From Eunapius fragilis (Eukaryota; Porifera; Demospongiae; Spongillida; Spongillidae), in the NCBI GenBank assembly GCA_963681505.1, contig OY811989.1:3654854-3718853 (forward strand): 64,000 nucleotides of DNA. The letters are read 5' to 3'. Below the pieces are notes generated by a model, which worked only from the letters and a program-made list of their open reading frames with translations, had not been told where the DNA came from and did not search any database. Below, piece after piece: positions 21,008 to 32,689 of this stretch (position 1 is its first letter; each line of letters opens with the position of its first letter). Position numbers and translations under genes: made by a program.

Positions 21008-21212
21008 ATTGATATGCACCCGAACAGAAAATTGGGGGACAGGGAAGTAGAATTGAGGTACTGGAGCAGAACATTAAGAAACAGGAAAGTAGAATTGAGA
21101 AACAGGAAAGTAAAATTGAGGAACTGGAGCGGAGCATTAAGGAACTGGAGCAGAGCATTAGGATACAGAAAGGGAAAATTGAGCAGAAATTTGAAAAGAA
21201 GGAACAGAAGGT
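21008..21212 (+). CDS. Candidate orphan coiled-coil exon
   Basis: The plus strand encodes a strongly heptad-patterned stretch with words such as EQNIKKQESRIEKQESKIEE and ELERSIKELEQSI, open from about 21020 to 21212. It is followed by AAG|GTATGA, a plausible donor. No matching upstream or downstream exon was found, and the downstream DNA is a G run and then a MITE. It could be an exon of a gene with distant partners, a pseudo-exon, or a decayed repeat. The internal DNA repeat (GGAAAGTAGAATTGAG) resembles the expansion seen in the HMMR exon, but the sequences are not alike. Confidence 0.35.
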
Positions 21213-21267
21213 ATGAGATACATGGGGGGGGGGGGGGGGGGGGGGTTATGGTTATGTTACCTGAACC

Positions 21268-21500
21268 TAAACAAGTAAATAAAAAACCTTCTCTATGAGA
21301 AAGTTGGTGGGATATAGGATTTGAAGGCAATGGTGGTGTAAAAAGCAAGGAAACAATGGTCTGTAATAGTAAGGGAAAAGGTCATAGTCCTATATTTAGC
21401 CCGTTTGTAGCATATACTATGTTCGTGTGCTAAATATAGGACTATGACATTACAGTATATACCCAACAAAATTGATAACTTGTAATAAAACATTACAGCA
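21268..21500. mobile_element. MITE family A, copy with a degraded right arm
   Basis: The left arm (AAGTTGGTGGGATATAGGA, GGCAATGGTGGTGT) matches the outer part of the element at 37791-38095, and the inner hairpin (GTCATAGTCCTATATTTAG / CTAAATATAGGACTATGAC, 21371-21449) corresponds to its centre. The outer right arm is lost. Confidence 0.75.
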
Positions 21501-21584
21501 TGTATAAATCATGTAAGCAATGACTACTAACCAACAACATATCCTTGCCAGCTACTGGGAGTACATCAATCATTCACATGCACA

Positions 21585-22268
21585 AAGTACACACAGTGTG
21601 CATCCATCAATCACCACCAACCCTTGTCACCAAGTACACGCAGCGTACATCCATGGCTACATGACTACATGTACCCTTTTCTCCAGGTACATACAGCGTA
21701 CATCCCATGGCTACATAGCCTTGTCACCAAGTACACGCAGCGTACATCCATGGCTACATGACTACATGTGCCCTTTTCTCCAGGTACATACAGCGTACAT
21801 CCCATGGCTACATAGCCTTGTCACCAAGTACATGCAGTGCACATCCATGGCTACATGACTACATGTACCATTTTCTCCAGGTACATACAGCGTACATCCC
21901 ATGGCTACATAGCCTTGTCACCAAGTACGCACACAGCGTACATCCATCATCTGATCACCATCCCCTGTCACGAAGTACACACAGCATGCATCCACCCCAC
22001 CAACCGTTGTCTCCAAGTACACACATAACCTTGTCACCAAATACACACAGCATCCATCCATGTCTACATAGCCTTGTCACCAAGTACATCCATCCCCACC
22101 AACCCTTGTCTCCAAGTACACACATAGCCTTGTCACAACTACACACAGCATCCATCCATGGCTACATAGCCTTGTCACCAAGTACATCCATCACCACCAA
22201 CCCTTGTCACCAAGTACACATAGCATACATCCATGGCTACACAGCCTTGTCACCAAGTACACACAGCG
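21585..22268. repeat. Complex minisatellite, ~40-150 bp units
   Basis: Repeated words are CACCAAGTACACACAGCGTA, CATCCATGGCTACATAGCCT and TTTTCTCCAGGTACATACAG. A higher-order unit of about 115 bp recurs three times between 21640 and 21930, after which the pattern becomes more irregular. Confidence 0.9.
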
Positions 22269-22499
22269 AAAAGTAGAGGACACGAAAAAGGTTACGTTTC
22301 CTATTGTTAGCACGCAATATACACGATTGCATAGCTCCGTGCAACGCTCTTATAATGGAGTTCAAACTTAGGGTAATGATACACTGTACATTACATCATC
22401 GTGTTTACGCTACAGTACCGTGTTGTTTCTACGTCGATCGTTTGCGCACTTGTATTACGAAGTCGTAACTATTAAACAACGATATTTAATAACCTAGCC

Positions 22500-23850
22500 T
22501 CTACAGAGTGCTCTATTGATCCTGAGACATATGGTGTACTTGACGTACAAAAAACGGCGAATAATACAGCTTTCGCAGATGGGGCACAAGGTGCCAACTA
22601 TTTGTAAATTGCTTCAGTTGGAGAATCTGGCGTGCACCCGTAAATGTGTGCATGCTTTTCTCAGTGGTATGAGATATCGCAATCATTAGAAAGGAAGCCT
22701 GGATCGAGTGGGCCGTCGAAGGTCACAAGACAGGTGAAAGAGATAGTCGAAAATCAAATGCGTTTTGATGAGGAAACTTTGACTCTTCAGCTCTATCGAC
22801 TGCTGTAGAGCCTCGGATATAATATCCATAGGCGAACGATTCTGCGATGCTTGGATGGATGTTTCGAGGCAGCACATATTGCCAGCTTATACGCAATGTT
22901 AATAAGTAAACAGAAGCCTTTAGATTGGGTCCCTAAACATAAATGACTCGTTTGATAATGTGATTTGGACAGATGAGAGCAGCTTTCAAATGGAAAGCCA
23001 TAGGCGATTCTGATGCCGCAAACGTGGTGAAGCACCAAGACCAATCCCCAGGTACACAGAGGCGGATCCAGGGGGGGGGGGGGGGGGTTGGGGGCCCCCT
23101 TTCAAACCCGTAATGAATAATTATCATTAGTAACAATTAAGAATTATTGCGAAGTAAAGATGGCTGAAATTCGTAATACAAATGCAGCTCTGCGAGCAAA
23201 CAAACGGCAAGGCAGTATCATGACGTGTTGTGCGCATGATATAATAAAAAAGCGTCGGCGGCTGGGGCTTCGCCCCAGACCCCCTCCCCCGCTTCATGAA
23301 TATTAATTAGCAACCCCCCCCCCCCCCCTTTTCTGCAATCCTGATCCGCCCCTGGTACACCTGCGCGCGTACATGTACGAGCATTGCAATCATAGTGATG
23401 TATTTCCTTCACTCCAGGCCAAAACATCCGACAAAGGTGCTTGTGTGGGCTGGAATTAGCAAAGGGGAGCAACTACTATTTGCATTTTTGAAGGGATAAT
23501 GAACCAGGATCTGTTTGTGATTGCTGCCATCCATCAACAACCCTTTTCCTTATGGCCACAGACATGGACAATGATCTGAAGCATACATCAAGATACGCTG
23601 GTGCTTGGATGGAGGTGAAGGGAGTAAGTTGGTGGAGAACCCCACCAGAGCCGCCTGATTTGAATCCCATAGTAAACACTGGCATGAACTCAGTAATTTA
23701 AAAAGTACGATACTTACCAATTGCTGCCAACTTCCCAGAGTATTCCTTCTTTCCACTTTTCACCTAACAGAAGCATCCTATATTCCGTTCACTTGACATG
23801 ACGAGATTCAATGGTGCAGCAGAGACGGTGTTCTCATCAGGCCAGTAAAC
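22500..23850 (+). pseudogene. Decayed Tc1/mariner transposase with a nested MITE
   Basis: Plus-strand pieces in order match a Tc1-type transposase. An N-terminal helix-turn-helix part (KRRIIQLSQMGHKVPTICKL, ~22550-22610) comes first. Then NVIWTDESSFQMESHRRF with the first catalytic Asp (~22955-23010), KVLVWAGISKG near 23430-23465, and PPEPPDLNPI near 23650-23680, the usual region of the third acidic residue. Many stops and frameshifts show it is dead. A 296-bp MITE (23058-23353) sits inside, after the WTDES block, so it inserted into an existing copy. Terminal inverted repeats of the host element were not located. Confidence 0.8.
23058..23353. mobile_element. hAT-type MITE nested in the Tc1 relic
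   Basis: Terminal inverted repeats AGAGGCGGATCCAG and CTGATCCGCCCCT are flanked by a direct duplication GGTACAC (23051-23057 and 23354-23360), i.e. 7 bp, possibly an 8-bp hAT site with one changed base. The interior has a C/G-rich pair of arms (G run ~23071-23088, C run ~23316-23331) and a GGCTTCGCCCCAGACCCC stretch. A related left end appears near 59252. Confidence 0.8.
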
Positions 23851-23860
23851 TAAAACAGAA

Positions 23861-24195
23861 GCTTCTGATTTAAACGAAAATGAGTTAGCATACAACATGT
23901 ATTCGCTAGAAAAAAAAACTTATGTTCAAGTCGAACGGGGCGGGGGCAAAGAAATCTGTAAGGACCCCGTTGTCCAATACTGTAGAGCTTGAAGAGAGGA
24001 TTATGAATCTCGATTTAAAATAAAAATCTGACTTAAGAGAAAAAAGATACGAGGGATTTTAAAATGAGGGTGTAGGTACATTTTCGTATCTTTTTTGTTT
24101 CACTTCAGATTCATGTGGGAGTCACACCGATCGATTCTTTGTGGTGAAAGTAACTTGTTAGCACCAAGTACAATCTGTAGACCCTCGCTAAAACC
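23861..24195. other. Unassigned DNA
   Basis: AT-rich, no coding or repeat signal that I can name. Confidence 0.5.
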
Positions 24196-24202
24196 TATAC
24201 AC

Positions 24203-24372
24203 AGGGAAAAAAATCGTGTTCCGGACCCTGGGTTTTACCCTATCGACCTTGGGATCTGTTCCATCAAACGTATTCAAAGTGCCTAAGACAACAGTGAATA
24301 CATTTGATGGAACAGATCCCAAGGTCGATAGGATAAAACCCAAGGTCCGGAACACGATTTTTTCCCCTGTGA
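24203..24372. mobile_element. Inverted-repeat element (MITE-like), ~170 bp
   Basis: The arms match over about 65 bp each: AAAAAATCGTGTTCCGGACC and GACCTTGGGATCTGTTCCAT on the left and their complements on the right, with a ~35-bp centre. The ends read CAGGGAAAAAAAT and ATTTTTTCCCCTG. Confidence 0.85.
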
Positions 24373-24514
24373 TAGCGATGTAGTTTACATTTTAACCCGG
24401 CTGTTCCAGTGATGCATGTGTTAGGTTTAATTACTGGGTTAAAACATGCTCAAGGTTTTAGCAACGTTTTACAAGTTGTACTTGGGTCCTAACTAGTACT
24501 TCCGACCTTAAAAT

Positions 24515-24660
24515 TACAACGTACCCGAAGGAGACCTGTAGCTGTCGGATTCTGCAGATAGTTGAATTTTACTTAATCTATAATCAAGATATTGATGATC
24601 AAAGTGAGAGCAATTTTCAAATTTTCCCGGCCATTTCGCGCCATTCTTTATTATCAATTG
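24515..24660. repeat. Interspersed repeat R1, copy 1
   Basis: Shares GTTGAATTTTACTTAATCTA and ATAATCAAGATA and the flanking TTTCCCGG words, in inverse orientation, with 45175-45275. Family unknown; no coding potential. Confidence 0.7.
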
Positions 24661-25731
24661 TCAATACTTCAATAATAACCCTTCGACAACGCAGGCTTCC
24701 ACACAATCCGTGTGTACAAAAAGGTTGTCTTATGCTTGGTACCACTCTCATATACTTACTTCTCAATAGGACGACAACAGTTTCCATCTGCCTGCTTCCC
24801 AGCAACTAGTACGTCTAATTGAACATCTTGATCCGTGCGCTAGTAACCTTCCCTACAGCATACAACGAATCGGCTGGCATTAGTGCGTGCCTGAAAGCTG
24901 ATCTATCCAATTTCAAAAAGTCGCACATAGAAAAGTTGTTCAGTTCAAAAGTTGTCAAGCGTCAATCGCACGATATCTAAAATAAAATTAATTCCACAGT
25001 TACATACAAATAGCGTCAATGAATATCTGCGGGTAAACCATTGAACCATTCTATTCCCCCTGAGGAGAAATCACACTAGCTTCAATCTGTGCACACCTAC
25101 CAGGCATGTACTATCACCATCCACATGAGCTGCATATGCACTCGCCACTGGAACTGGAACATCCTTTATCTCCATCACCTTGGAAGCTGGCACAGCTGGC
25201 ATACTGTAGAGGTATGCTGTCTCCAGGAATTGAACCACTTTCTCAGCTGGTTGATGACACACCCATGCGACTCTACCACCTTCAACTGCTGCCCCAGTAT
25301 CTACCTTCATTGGTAACCATCAACAACTTACAAAGTCAGTGTTCACAATGTGACCCCTATAAGGTGGCCTGGTATGTCGCGCCCTGAGACACTTGTACCA
25401 TGCACTAATCGAACTTTGCACAGAGCACTTGTTGAGGTTTGCACCTGCACCGTGCATTCCAACTGAAACCATTAGGCAACCCAATATGCACCACTATCCC
25501 AACTGATGATCCGGGTGCTCATTTCTGCTGCTATTCCACAATATTGAAACCTCATTCATGTATACGTTCAGGTGGATTCATCGATTCAAGCTCAGCATAC
25601 CACTGGGTACGTTAATCAACCGGTGTAAGAAATACTTCCCTGACCACTTTGCATGTGTGATTGAGTAGTTCGAGGAGGGACAGCAGCTCCCGTTGTGTGT
25701 GCACATACCTCACTCTGACCTCTGCATGCCA

Positions 25732-25935
25732 TCAATGACAGCATCTTCTTTTCCGGGAGCCGGAGTTCTGTGGCCACCGTATCAGTTTCAGTACCATAGG
25801 AATGTCAGGCAAAGGATGGACCCCTCGAGCTCCTCCCTCACCAAAGGTCTGACCTTCCCATTTCATGCTCAACAGGTGCACTGGGATCAGCCTGTAGGCA
25901 TTCTTTACATCTAGCTTTTCCAACATTTTTGAGTC
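25732..25935 (-). mobile_element. Fossil reverse-transcriptase fragment, DIRS/LTR-retroelement kin
   Basis: The minus strand carries a short piece with LDVKNAYRLIPVH and then LLSMKWEGQ, matching the catalytic palm region of DIRS-type (tyrosine-recombinase) reverse transcriptases. Only this part of the polymerase is recognisable; no terminal repeats, recombinase or gag were seen. It is broken, with at least a few breaks, and looks old. Confidence 0.5.
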
Positions 25936-25939
25936 TCTG

Positions 25940-27600
25940 CATGCAAATGTTCGGGCAAATTAACCATAAAATTTGAAAATTTGGGTGTGTCAGTGCTGGT
26001 TACTATTGAACAGTTGGAAAGAAAGCAGTGTAGGTGAGTTACGTCAATAACAGCGAGATTGAAGTGGATCTGAAAGAGGCAGTCATAATAACAAGAAACC
26101 AATGGCCATTAGGAAAGATATGCAAAACACGGTAAATAATGTTGCATGTCAAATGGGTCCAGCACCATCAGTGACACTTATGACATAAAACAATGATTGA
26201 TGGTTGTGAACTAAATTAACGATACTAAATAAGTCATTCTTTAAAAGAGTAACAACTTTGCACGACCCCCTCATATAAAGCTCATGCACTGTAGTTATTG
26301 TGCTGAGTTTCACTCCGGTTCATTAACAATTACATTTCATTTTTGCAATAATAATTAATGTGTCAAGGCTCTGTACATTGATAACTAGTAGGAATCCACT
26401 TCATAGTTTTATGCACAATTATGTAATGCCAATAACTTCATTTTTAGTACATATCCATTTATCTCTGTTTGGCCCTTGAGTTGCATTGTTTAAGGAAGGC
26501 CTGCTCTTTTTGTTCCAGAGGATGCTCAAATGCATGCAAGTAAATTAATAGTGTACCCTCTTTTTTTTTTTTCGGAAGAAAGCAAAGACTATATACTAGA
26601 GATTCTGTTGTTACCATTTTAAATTCTTATGAAGAGAATTGCGAATGATTTTTATTATGCTATGCCAAAGGTGTGACTAAGCAAAAATCTAACTGCAACC
26701 TGATACGTACACACAAGGGAAAAGAATAATACTGTGTTCTAGCATACCAATACTTAATGCATTAGATTATCTTGTAGGTCAAAAGCTGTGTTGAAATGTA
26801 GCCCTTGCACTATTGCACCCTATTTTTAAGACCGCTTAAGTCTTCCAATTTGCAAAGGTGATTCTCTAGCATTGCTGTGTATTCATTCAGCTGCCATTGA
26901 CATACTTTCAATCACATCTAGCTAAGCGATGTGAGATGGTCAGCTTCCTGACCATCCAGGGTACCAGAATCAGGAGAACTGCATTCAGTTTTAAACATTA
27001 CTTGCAATCCTGTAACTCCAACATGGTTCCTTAGATCTTGTCAGTACTGTGCTTTAGAAGATTTCCAAAAAGATCTGACTAGGTACAATATCAACAAATT
27101 TCAAACCATTTGCTGATCTGTGCCATCATGCAAGAGCACTTGTATATTGGATCAACACAGTGTTTGCCAACATCTTTTCTTCCAATTTACATGTATAACA
27201 GATCCTCTTGTAACTGTTCTATGCACAATTTTACTTTCAAACAACTTATTTCTCAAAGTTGGAAATTTCTGTACTTTGTACCCTCTGCATTTATTTGGTT
27301 GTCAATTCTTCATATTTCACTACAGAAATCAAAGTAGCTGCGTCTGTTACAGCACTGGTGGAATCATTTTCCTTTCAGGCTTTGATGAAGAGCTCACTGA
27401 GCTTCACGCTTGCCTTTTTAAAATCTGTGAATGGTCGCAAACTAGGACCCTAAACAGATTCACTGAACACTCACACTTCCTGAACAAGACACAGAACTTG
27501 TAATAACCACCATCTTCGAATTCAAACACTGGGCGAAGATAGCATCAGTTGGCAGACACGGTGAGTGCAACACTGCCTGCAGTGGTGGACTATCAACTGA
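25940..27600. other. Long AT-rich stretch, nothing recognised
   Basis: Short frames exist (for example 27110-27503 +) but none has a recognisable family or convincing splice context. This stretch is clearly poorer in tandem repeats than the rest of the window. Confidence 0.5.
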
Positions 27601-27604
27601 ATCA

Positions 27605-28015
27605 GATGTGTCGCAGACTACGAGATGCAGGAAGCTGAACAAACATCCTTACTTTTATTCCCTTAAAACAGCGCCACTAGTATTTCATGTGGTTGAAACC
27701 AGATTTGAAAGCAAAGATGATGATTTACATCCTGCTATATTGTCAGGAGATTTTGGAATGGTAGTGAAACTAAAGTCAGAACGTAACCTGACTGATAATG
27801 AAAAGTATGTCATGCTTAAGAGACACTTTATACCAGCTGCAAGCTACAAATTTTCTTGCCGTAGTGTATAAATGGGCAAAAGAGACGTTTTCAGCACTCA
27901 TGGCTTGGCAAATACAATGGATTAGTGACTAGTGCTCACTATGACTGGTGACTGTGTTGGGCAGGATTCTGTGCGCAGCACAATATTGTTTTCAGCCATG
28001 GACCGTGGTGATGTT
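27605..28015 (+). pseudogene. hAT-like transposase N-terminal fragment (TTF-type zinc finger)
   Basis: The plus strand encodes KYVMLKRHFIPAASYKF (~27803-27853) and then, in a shifted frame, RRFQHSWLGKYNGLV (~27880-27925) and SAHYDW. This is the typical opening of TTF-domain hAT transposases (ZMYM1-like). The consensus CxxC zinc-binding part that should follow is broken. Upstream codons from 27608 are open and could be the original N-terminus. Nothing of the DDE catalytic domain or dimerisation domain was seen nearby. Confidence 0.65.
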
Positions 28016-28275
28016 TTGTTGTAAAAGCTAGCCGTGTCTTTGGAAATTGCTGAGCCAGCGCCATAAAGTAAAAGTTATTACCTTAAATTAATTAAAGGAA
28101 ACTTGCTGCAGAGTGCACTACCGATTCACACCATAAAACTGTGTCAAATCCTTCCTTTTGTTGGAACGCTACCTCGCGTGTGCTATCTAACGCTTCGCAT
28201 GAAGTGTGAATTACGTATTTAATTATTCATGGTGAATTTTCATAGCTGGTCTTTCAGGTAGGTCTTCTTCATTTT

Positions 28276-29520
28276 AACACCGCGTCCATGAGAATCGAAT
28301 ACTTTTTTGGCTTATTTTGTCGAAGTCACTTTTTGGAAAATTAGTCGGAACGGTACCAATTGCCATAAATACCGGTGTACTATGTAGTTCAACTCCTTAG
28401 ACGATGTTTGAAGCTACTGGCAGTCTTGCAACTACTTCCTCTGAGGACCTACGTTTGTTTAGAGTCGAGCGGGTAAGATCGCTACCGGAAACGGTACACA
28501 TTTTTCTGACGAGGATTCTGAGTTTAAAAACAGTATAGACATGCTCAACTGGGTCAGATAGGTAGCGTTTGAATCAATTCCTGCAGTAACCTATTATGCT
28601 AGCGTCGAAACAGACACTAAACTTCTTTGGATCTCGACTCCGGACCCAAACATTGGTCGTGCACAGGCCCAAACACTTAACATTTGGTCATACGTAAGCA
28701 TTATTTGACGTCATATGGGTCTCAGTTACACATCTATCGTGGACACTAACCTGTATGCTTTCAAAGTGACTCGGTCGAGTCGGTTCTATGTTTTTTCGGT
28801 TACGAAGCGTAGCGGAGGACACTTTTTCCCTAGGCAATTAAGAGCTGTTTTGGATACGCTTTAAAACGTCATTTGGTAATATCAGGAGGCCACAATGGAT
28901 ACCGTGTTGGCAGTTAGCTTAGTTCTTGTGCAAAACTCACCGACAGTTTTTACCTCGTTCGAGGACTTATAATTACATAGATCATTGTAGTTTATTATTG
29001 TCTGGGTATAATTTAGTTAATAATTTCGTAATAAGTTGCCATAATCATACATCACGTGAGCCAAATGCAATACCTTTTTTTCCGTTCCCGTCCGGGTATT
29101 GATTACTCGTACCCAGACATTAATAAACTACAATGATCTATGTAAGTCCTCGAACGAGGTAAAAACTGTCGGTGAGTTTTGCACAAGAACTAAGCTAACT
29201 GCCAACACGGTATCCATTGTGGCCCCCTGATAGTACCAAATGACGTTTTAAAGCGTATCCAAAACAGCTCTTAATTGCCTAGAAAAAAAGTGTCCTCCGC
29301 TGCGCTTCGTAACCGAAAAACATAGAATCGATTCACTTTGAAAGTATACAGGTTAGTGTCCACGATAGATATAAGGCAGACAACAACGCCATATGTCTAG
29401 GCGATAGTTAAACTATCCAAAAATATGCTTTTCCATACAATTAGGGGCCTTCCGACTAATTTTTAGAATGTTGGGTTCGACAACAAAAGTATTCGATTCT
29501 CATGGATCCGGTGTTAAACA
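28276..29520. mobile_element. Foldback element, ~1.2 kb, asymmetric arms
   Basis: Outer ends pair ATGAGAATCGAATACTTTT (left, ~28288) with AAAAGTATTCGATTCTCAT (right, ~29503). The inner arms pair 28690-28997 with 29118-29385, including CACAATGGATACCGTGTTGG and TCGTTCGAGGACTTA. The left arm has about 350 bp (28350-28690) absent from the right arm. The centre (28998-29117) is AT-rich with a second small pairing TGTCTGGGTA / TACCCAGACA. No coding potential. Confidence 0.85.
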
Positions 29521-29539
29521 CAATGCTTTTCAGCTCCGG

Positions 29540-29735
29540 GAAAGATGCCAACAGAAGGGCATCTGCAAGAGATACAACACGATAGGGCAAGTCCTCTATA
29601 TGCCTTCATGCCGTTCAAACCCAAGGATATTTATTTCCTGCATGCCCCTCTTCTTGTTCATGGCTGGGGTCTTCTGCTCCACAGTGCAATTTCCTCTTTC
29701 TACTAGACCATGTGACTGGGAGTGACGTGGACGAC
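29540..29735 (-). mobile_element. Fossil integrase-core fragment, retroelement kin
   Basis: The minus strand reads RPRHSQSHGLVERGNCTVEQ, the conserved end of the rve integrase core around the catalytic Glu, as in Ty3/Gypsy-type and KRBA2-like integrases. Only this short piece remains beside the foldback element. It is broken and appears old; no terminal repeats were identified. Confidence 0.55.
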
Positions 29736-29739
29736 CATG

Positions 29740-30607
29740 CACCTGTATTGAGGACAATATTATGATATTACTATGGAAGTGTAACCTTAAATAAAAAATA
29801 CTGTTAACACCTGTTTTGAGGACAATGTTACGACATTACTAAATGGAGAAGATACGGCAATTTTACTAAAAATCAGGCCAAATTTAGTGTATTACAACAA
29901 TCCTTCATGGGCTAAGCTGAGAAAAACCAGGTGTGCTCGATATTGAAGCCCCATACATCCCATGGGAATATATTTGGTGATTCACAAAGTACTTACCATG
30001 TCCGTGATTTCTGGAGAGATTTTATGCAAATGGACGACAAATCAATGCTGTGTTTTTTTGTCTTTAGACGCTCGATTGGAAACCACACGCATGAAGCCAA
30101 TCCTACATAGGACCCACTAGCAGCGTGGACCCTGACATTAACACCATAACGTAATTAGATCTTTTTTGTGTGCTGTAGGCAGAAAAAGGCACAAATGACA
30201 TATTGAATATATATTATTGAACGCAGTACAAATTTATAGTGAAACTGAAATTATGTCAAGTTACCCTATTAAACATTTGGTAATTAAGCTGCACAAGGAA
30301 TGTAGTCTTTAAAGATTTATCATAATTACCATGTCCGTGATTAGCGTGTACTGCTTTCGCGGACTTTAGTCCATCAGCAACCCATTATATTGTGGCACTG
30401 ATTGAAATTGCAAATATTCACCAGTTTCAGGATCTGTGAAAGAGGAGCATCAATCAACAAAGGTACTCATTTGCTTGTAATGATGTCATGTAAATTTAAC
30501 TACAATTATATAAAAAAATTCATTTCATTATCACGAGCTTTCTGAAGAATTAATGTCAGATGTCCTGGGTGTCATCCAGGTGCACAGACACTCAGTTTAA
30601 TGCTGTT
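29740..30607. other. Unassigned DNA
   Basis: Contains the direct words AACACCTGTATTGAGGACAAT and CACCTGTTTTGAGGACAATG (29739-29830), a small duplication. No gene recognised. Confidence 0.5.
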
Positions 30608-32388
30608 TGGTCCCAACGCCATGCGTAGTTCCCCAATGCCTGGCCAACTTGTGAGTGACCCCCAAATGAAATTAATTATTCACATATCATCTTAACTGAA
30701 GATGGATGCCACCTCTGTAAGTTGTAAAGCGAATCCAGACATTCTAATGACAGTTCCATGTTCCCACAGGGGAGGTGAGTACATGTGAGGATGGGGAACC
30801 CAACGCCACGCGTAGTTCCCCAATGCCTGGCCAACTTGTGAGTAACCCCCAAATGAAATTATTCCCATATCATCTTAACTGAAGATGGATGCCACCTCTG
30901 TAAGTTCTAAAGTGGATCCAGACATTCTGATGACAGTTCCATGTTCCCACAGGGGAGGTGAGTACATGTGAGGATGGGGAACCCAACGCCATGCGTAGTT
31001 TCCAAATGCCTGGCCAACTTGTGAGGAACCTCAAATGAAATTATTCACACATCATGTTCACTGAAGATGGATGCCACCTCTGTAAGTTCTAAAGCAGATC
31101 CAGACATTCTGATGACAATTCCCTGTTCCCACAAGGTAGGTATGTACATGTGAGAATGGGGAACCCAACGCCACGCGTAGTTCCCCTATGCTTGGCCAAC
31201 TTGTGAGTGACCCCCAATTAATCACATATCATCTTAAGTGATGATGGATGCCACCTCTGTAAGTTCTAAAGCGGATCCAGACATTCTGATGACAGTTCCA
31301 TGTTTCCACAGGGGAGGTGTATACATGTGAGGCTGGGGAACTCAATGCCACGCGTAGTTCCCTAATGCCTGGCCAACCTGTGAGTGAACCCCAAATGAAA
31401 TTATTAACATATCAACTTCACTGAAGATGGATGCCACCTCTGTAAGTTCTAAAGCAGATCTAGACATTCTAAAGACAGTTCCCTGTTCACACAGGGTAGG
31501 TGTGTGCATGTGAGGATGGGGAACCCAACGCCACGCGTAGTTCCCTAATGCCTGGCCAACCTGTGAGTGAACCCCAAATGAAATTATTAACATATCAACT
31601 TCACTGAAGATGGATGCCACATCTGTAAGTTCTAAAGTGGATCAAGACATTCTGATGACAGTTCCATGTTCCGACAGAGAAGGTGTGCTCATGTAAGGAT
31701 GGGGAACCCAACGCCACGCGTAGTTTCCTAATGCCTGGCCAACCTGTGAGTGAACCCCAAATGAAATTATTAACATATCAACTTCACTGAAGATGGATGC
31801 CACCTCTGTAAGTTCTAAAGCAGATCTAGACATTCTAAAGACAGTTCCCTGTTCACACAGGGTAGGTGTGTGCATGTGAGGATGGGGAACCCAACGCCAC
31901 GCGTAGTTCCCTAATGCCTGGCCAACCTGTGAGTGAACCCCGAATGAAATTATTAACATATCAATTTCACTGAAGATGGATGCCACATCTGTAAGTTCTA
32001 AAGTGGATCAAGACATTCTGATGACAGTTCCATGTTCCCACAGAGAAGGTGTGCTCATGTAAGGATGGGGAACCCAACGCCACGCGTAGTTCCCAAATGC
32101 CTGGCCAATATGTGAGGAACCTCAAATGAAATTATTCACACATCATGTTCACTGAAGATGGATGCCACCTCTGTAAGTTCTAAAGCAGATCCAGACATTC
32201 TGATGATCGTTCCCTGTTCTCACAGGGTAGGTGTGTACATGTGAGGATGGGGAACCCAACGCCATGCGTAGTTCCCAAATGCCTGGCCAACCTGTGAGTG
32301 AACCCCAAAGGAAATTATAAGCATATCATCTTCACTGATGATGGACGCCACCTCTGTAATTTCTAAAGCAGATCCATACATTCTGTTC
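30608..32388 (+). repeat. Satellite array, ~182-bp monomer, about ten copies
   Basis: Each monomer contains CCAACGCCACGCGTAGTTCC, TGCCTGGCCAACTTGTGAGT, GATGGATGCCACCTCTGTAA, GACATTCTGATGACAGTTCC and CACAGGGGAGG. Monomer starts are near 30609, 30797, 30982, 31164, 31344, 31527, 31707, 31889, 32072 and 32255. Copies 31345-31700 and 31705-32060 form a ~363-bp dimeric higher-order unit. Every monomer has a TCTGTAAGTTC word (a perfect splice donor) and a downstream TTCCCACAGG word (a plausible acceptor). Minus-strand ORFs across it are artefacts. Confidence 0.95.
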
Positions 32389-32689
32389 TAATTGTAAAAT
32401 TAATGACAACACTTTAGCAACTGGTCTTAGTAACTCCTCAGATTTCATCTATTAATACCTGCACACCAAACCTTTCAACTAACACATGCTCCACACCAAC
32501 ACGAATCCAGGTTTTTAAAAGCATAAGCATGCGCTGAAATGTATCATTGTTTTGCATATTCCAAATTATAATACATCGGTCCTGCAGCACCATTCAGATT
32601 ACTTGTTTATCCTTAAAAGTGTTGTCAAGTAGGCCATTGAAAAAGATGGTCCCAGGAAGGAGACAGCATCCAGGAACTAGCCATGGCAT
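32389..32689. other. Spacer between the opposed satellite arrays
   Basis: About 300 bp of non-satellite AT-rich DNA separate the plus-oriented and minus-oriented arrays. No coding signal. Confidence 0.6.

Noticed and set aside
25071-25310. Minus-strand frame with VDTGAA, considered as a retroviral-type protease
   Set aside because: Only six residues match, the rest does not fit the fold, and its order relative to the reverse-transcriptase fossil is wrong.
30608-32388. Minus-strand ORFs of about 90-115 codons in the satellite
   Set aside because: They recur with the monomer and have no family resemblance; open only because of the repeat.
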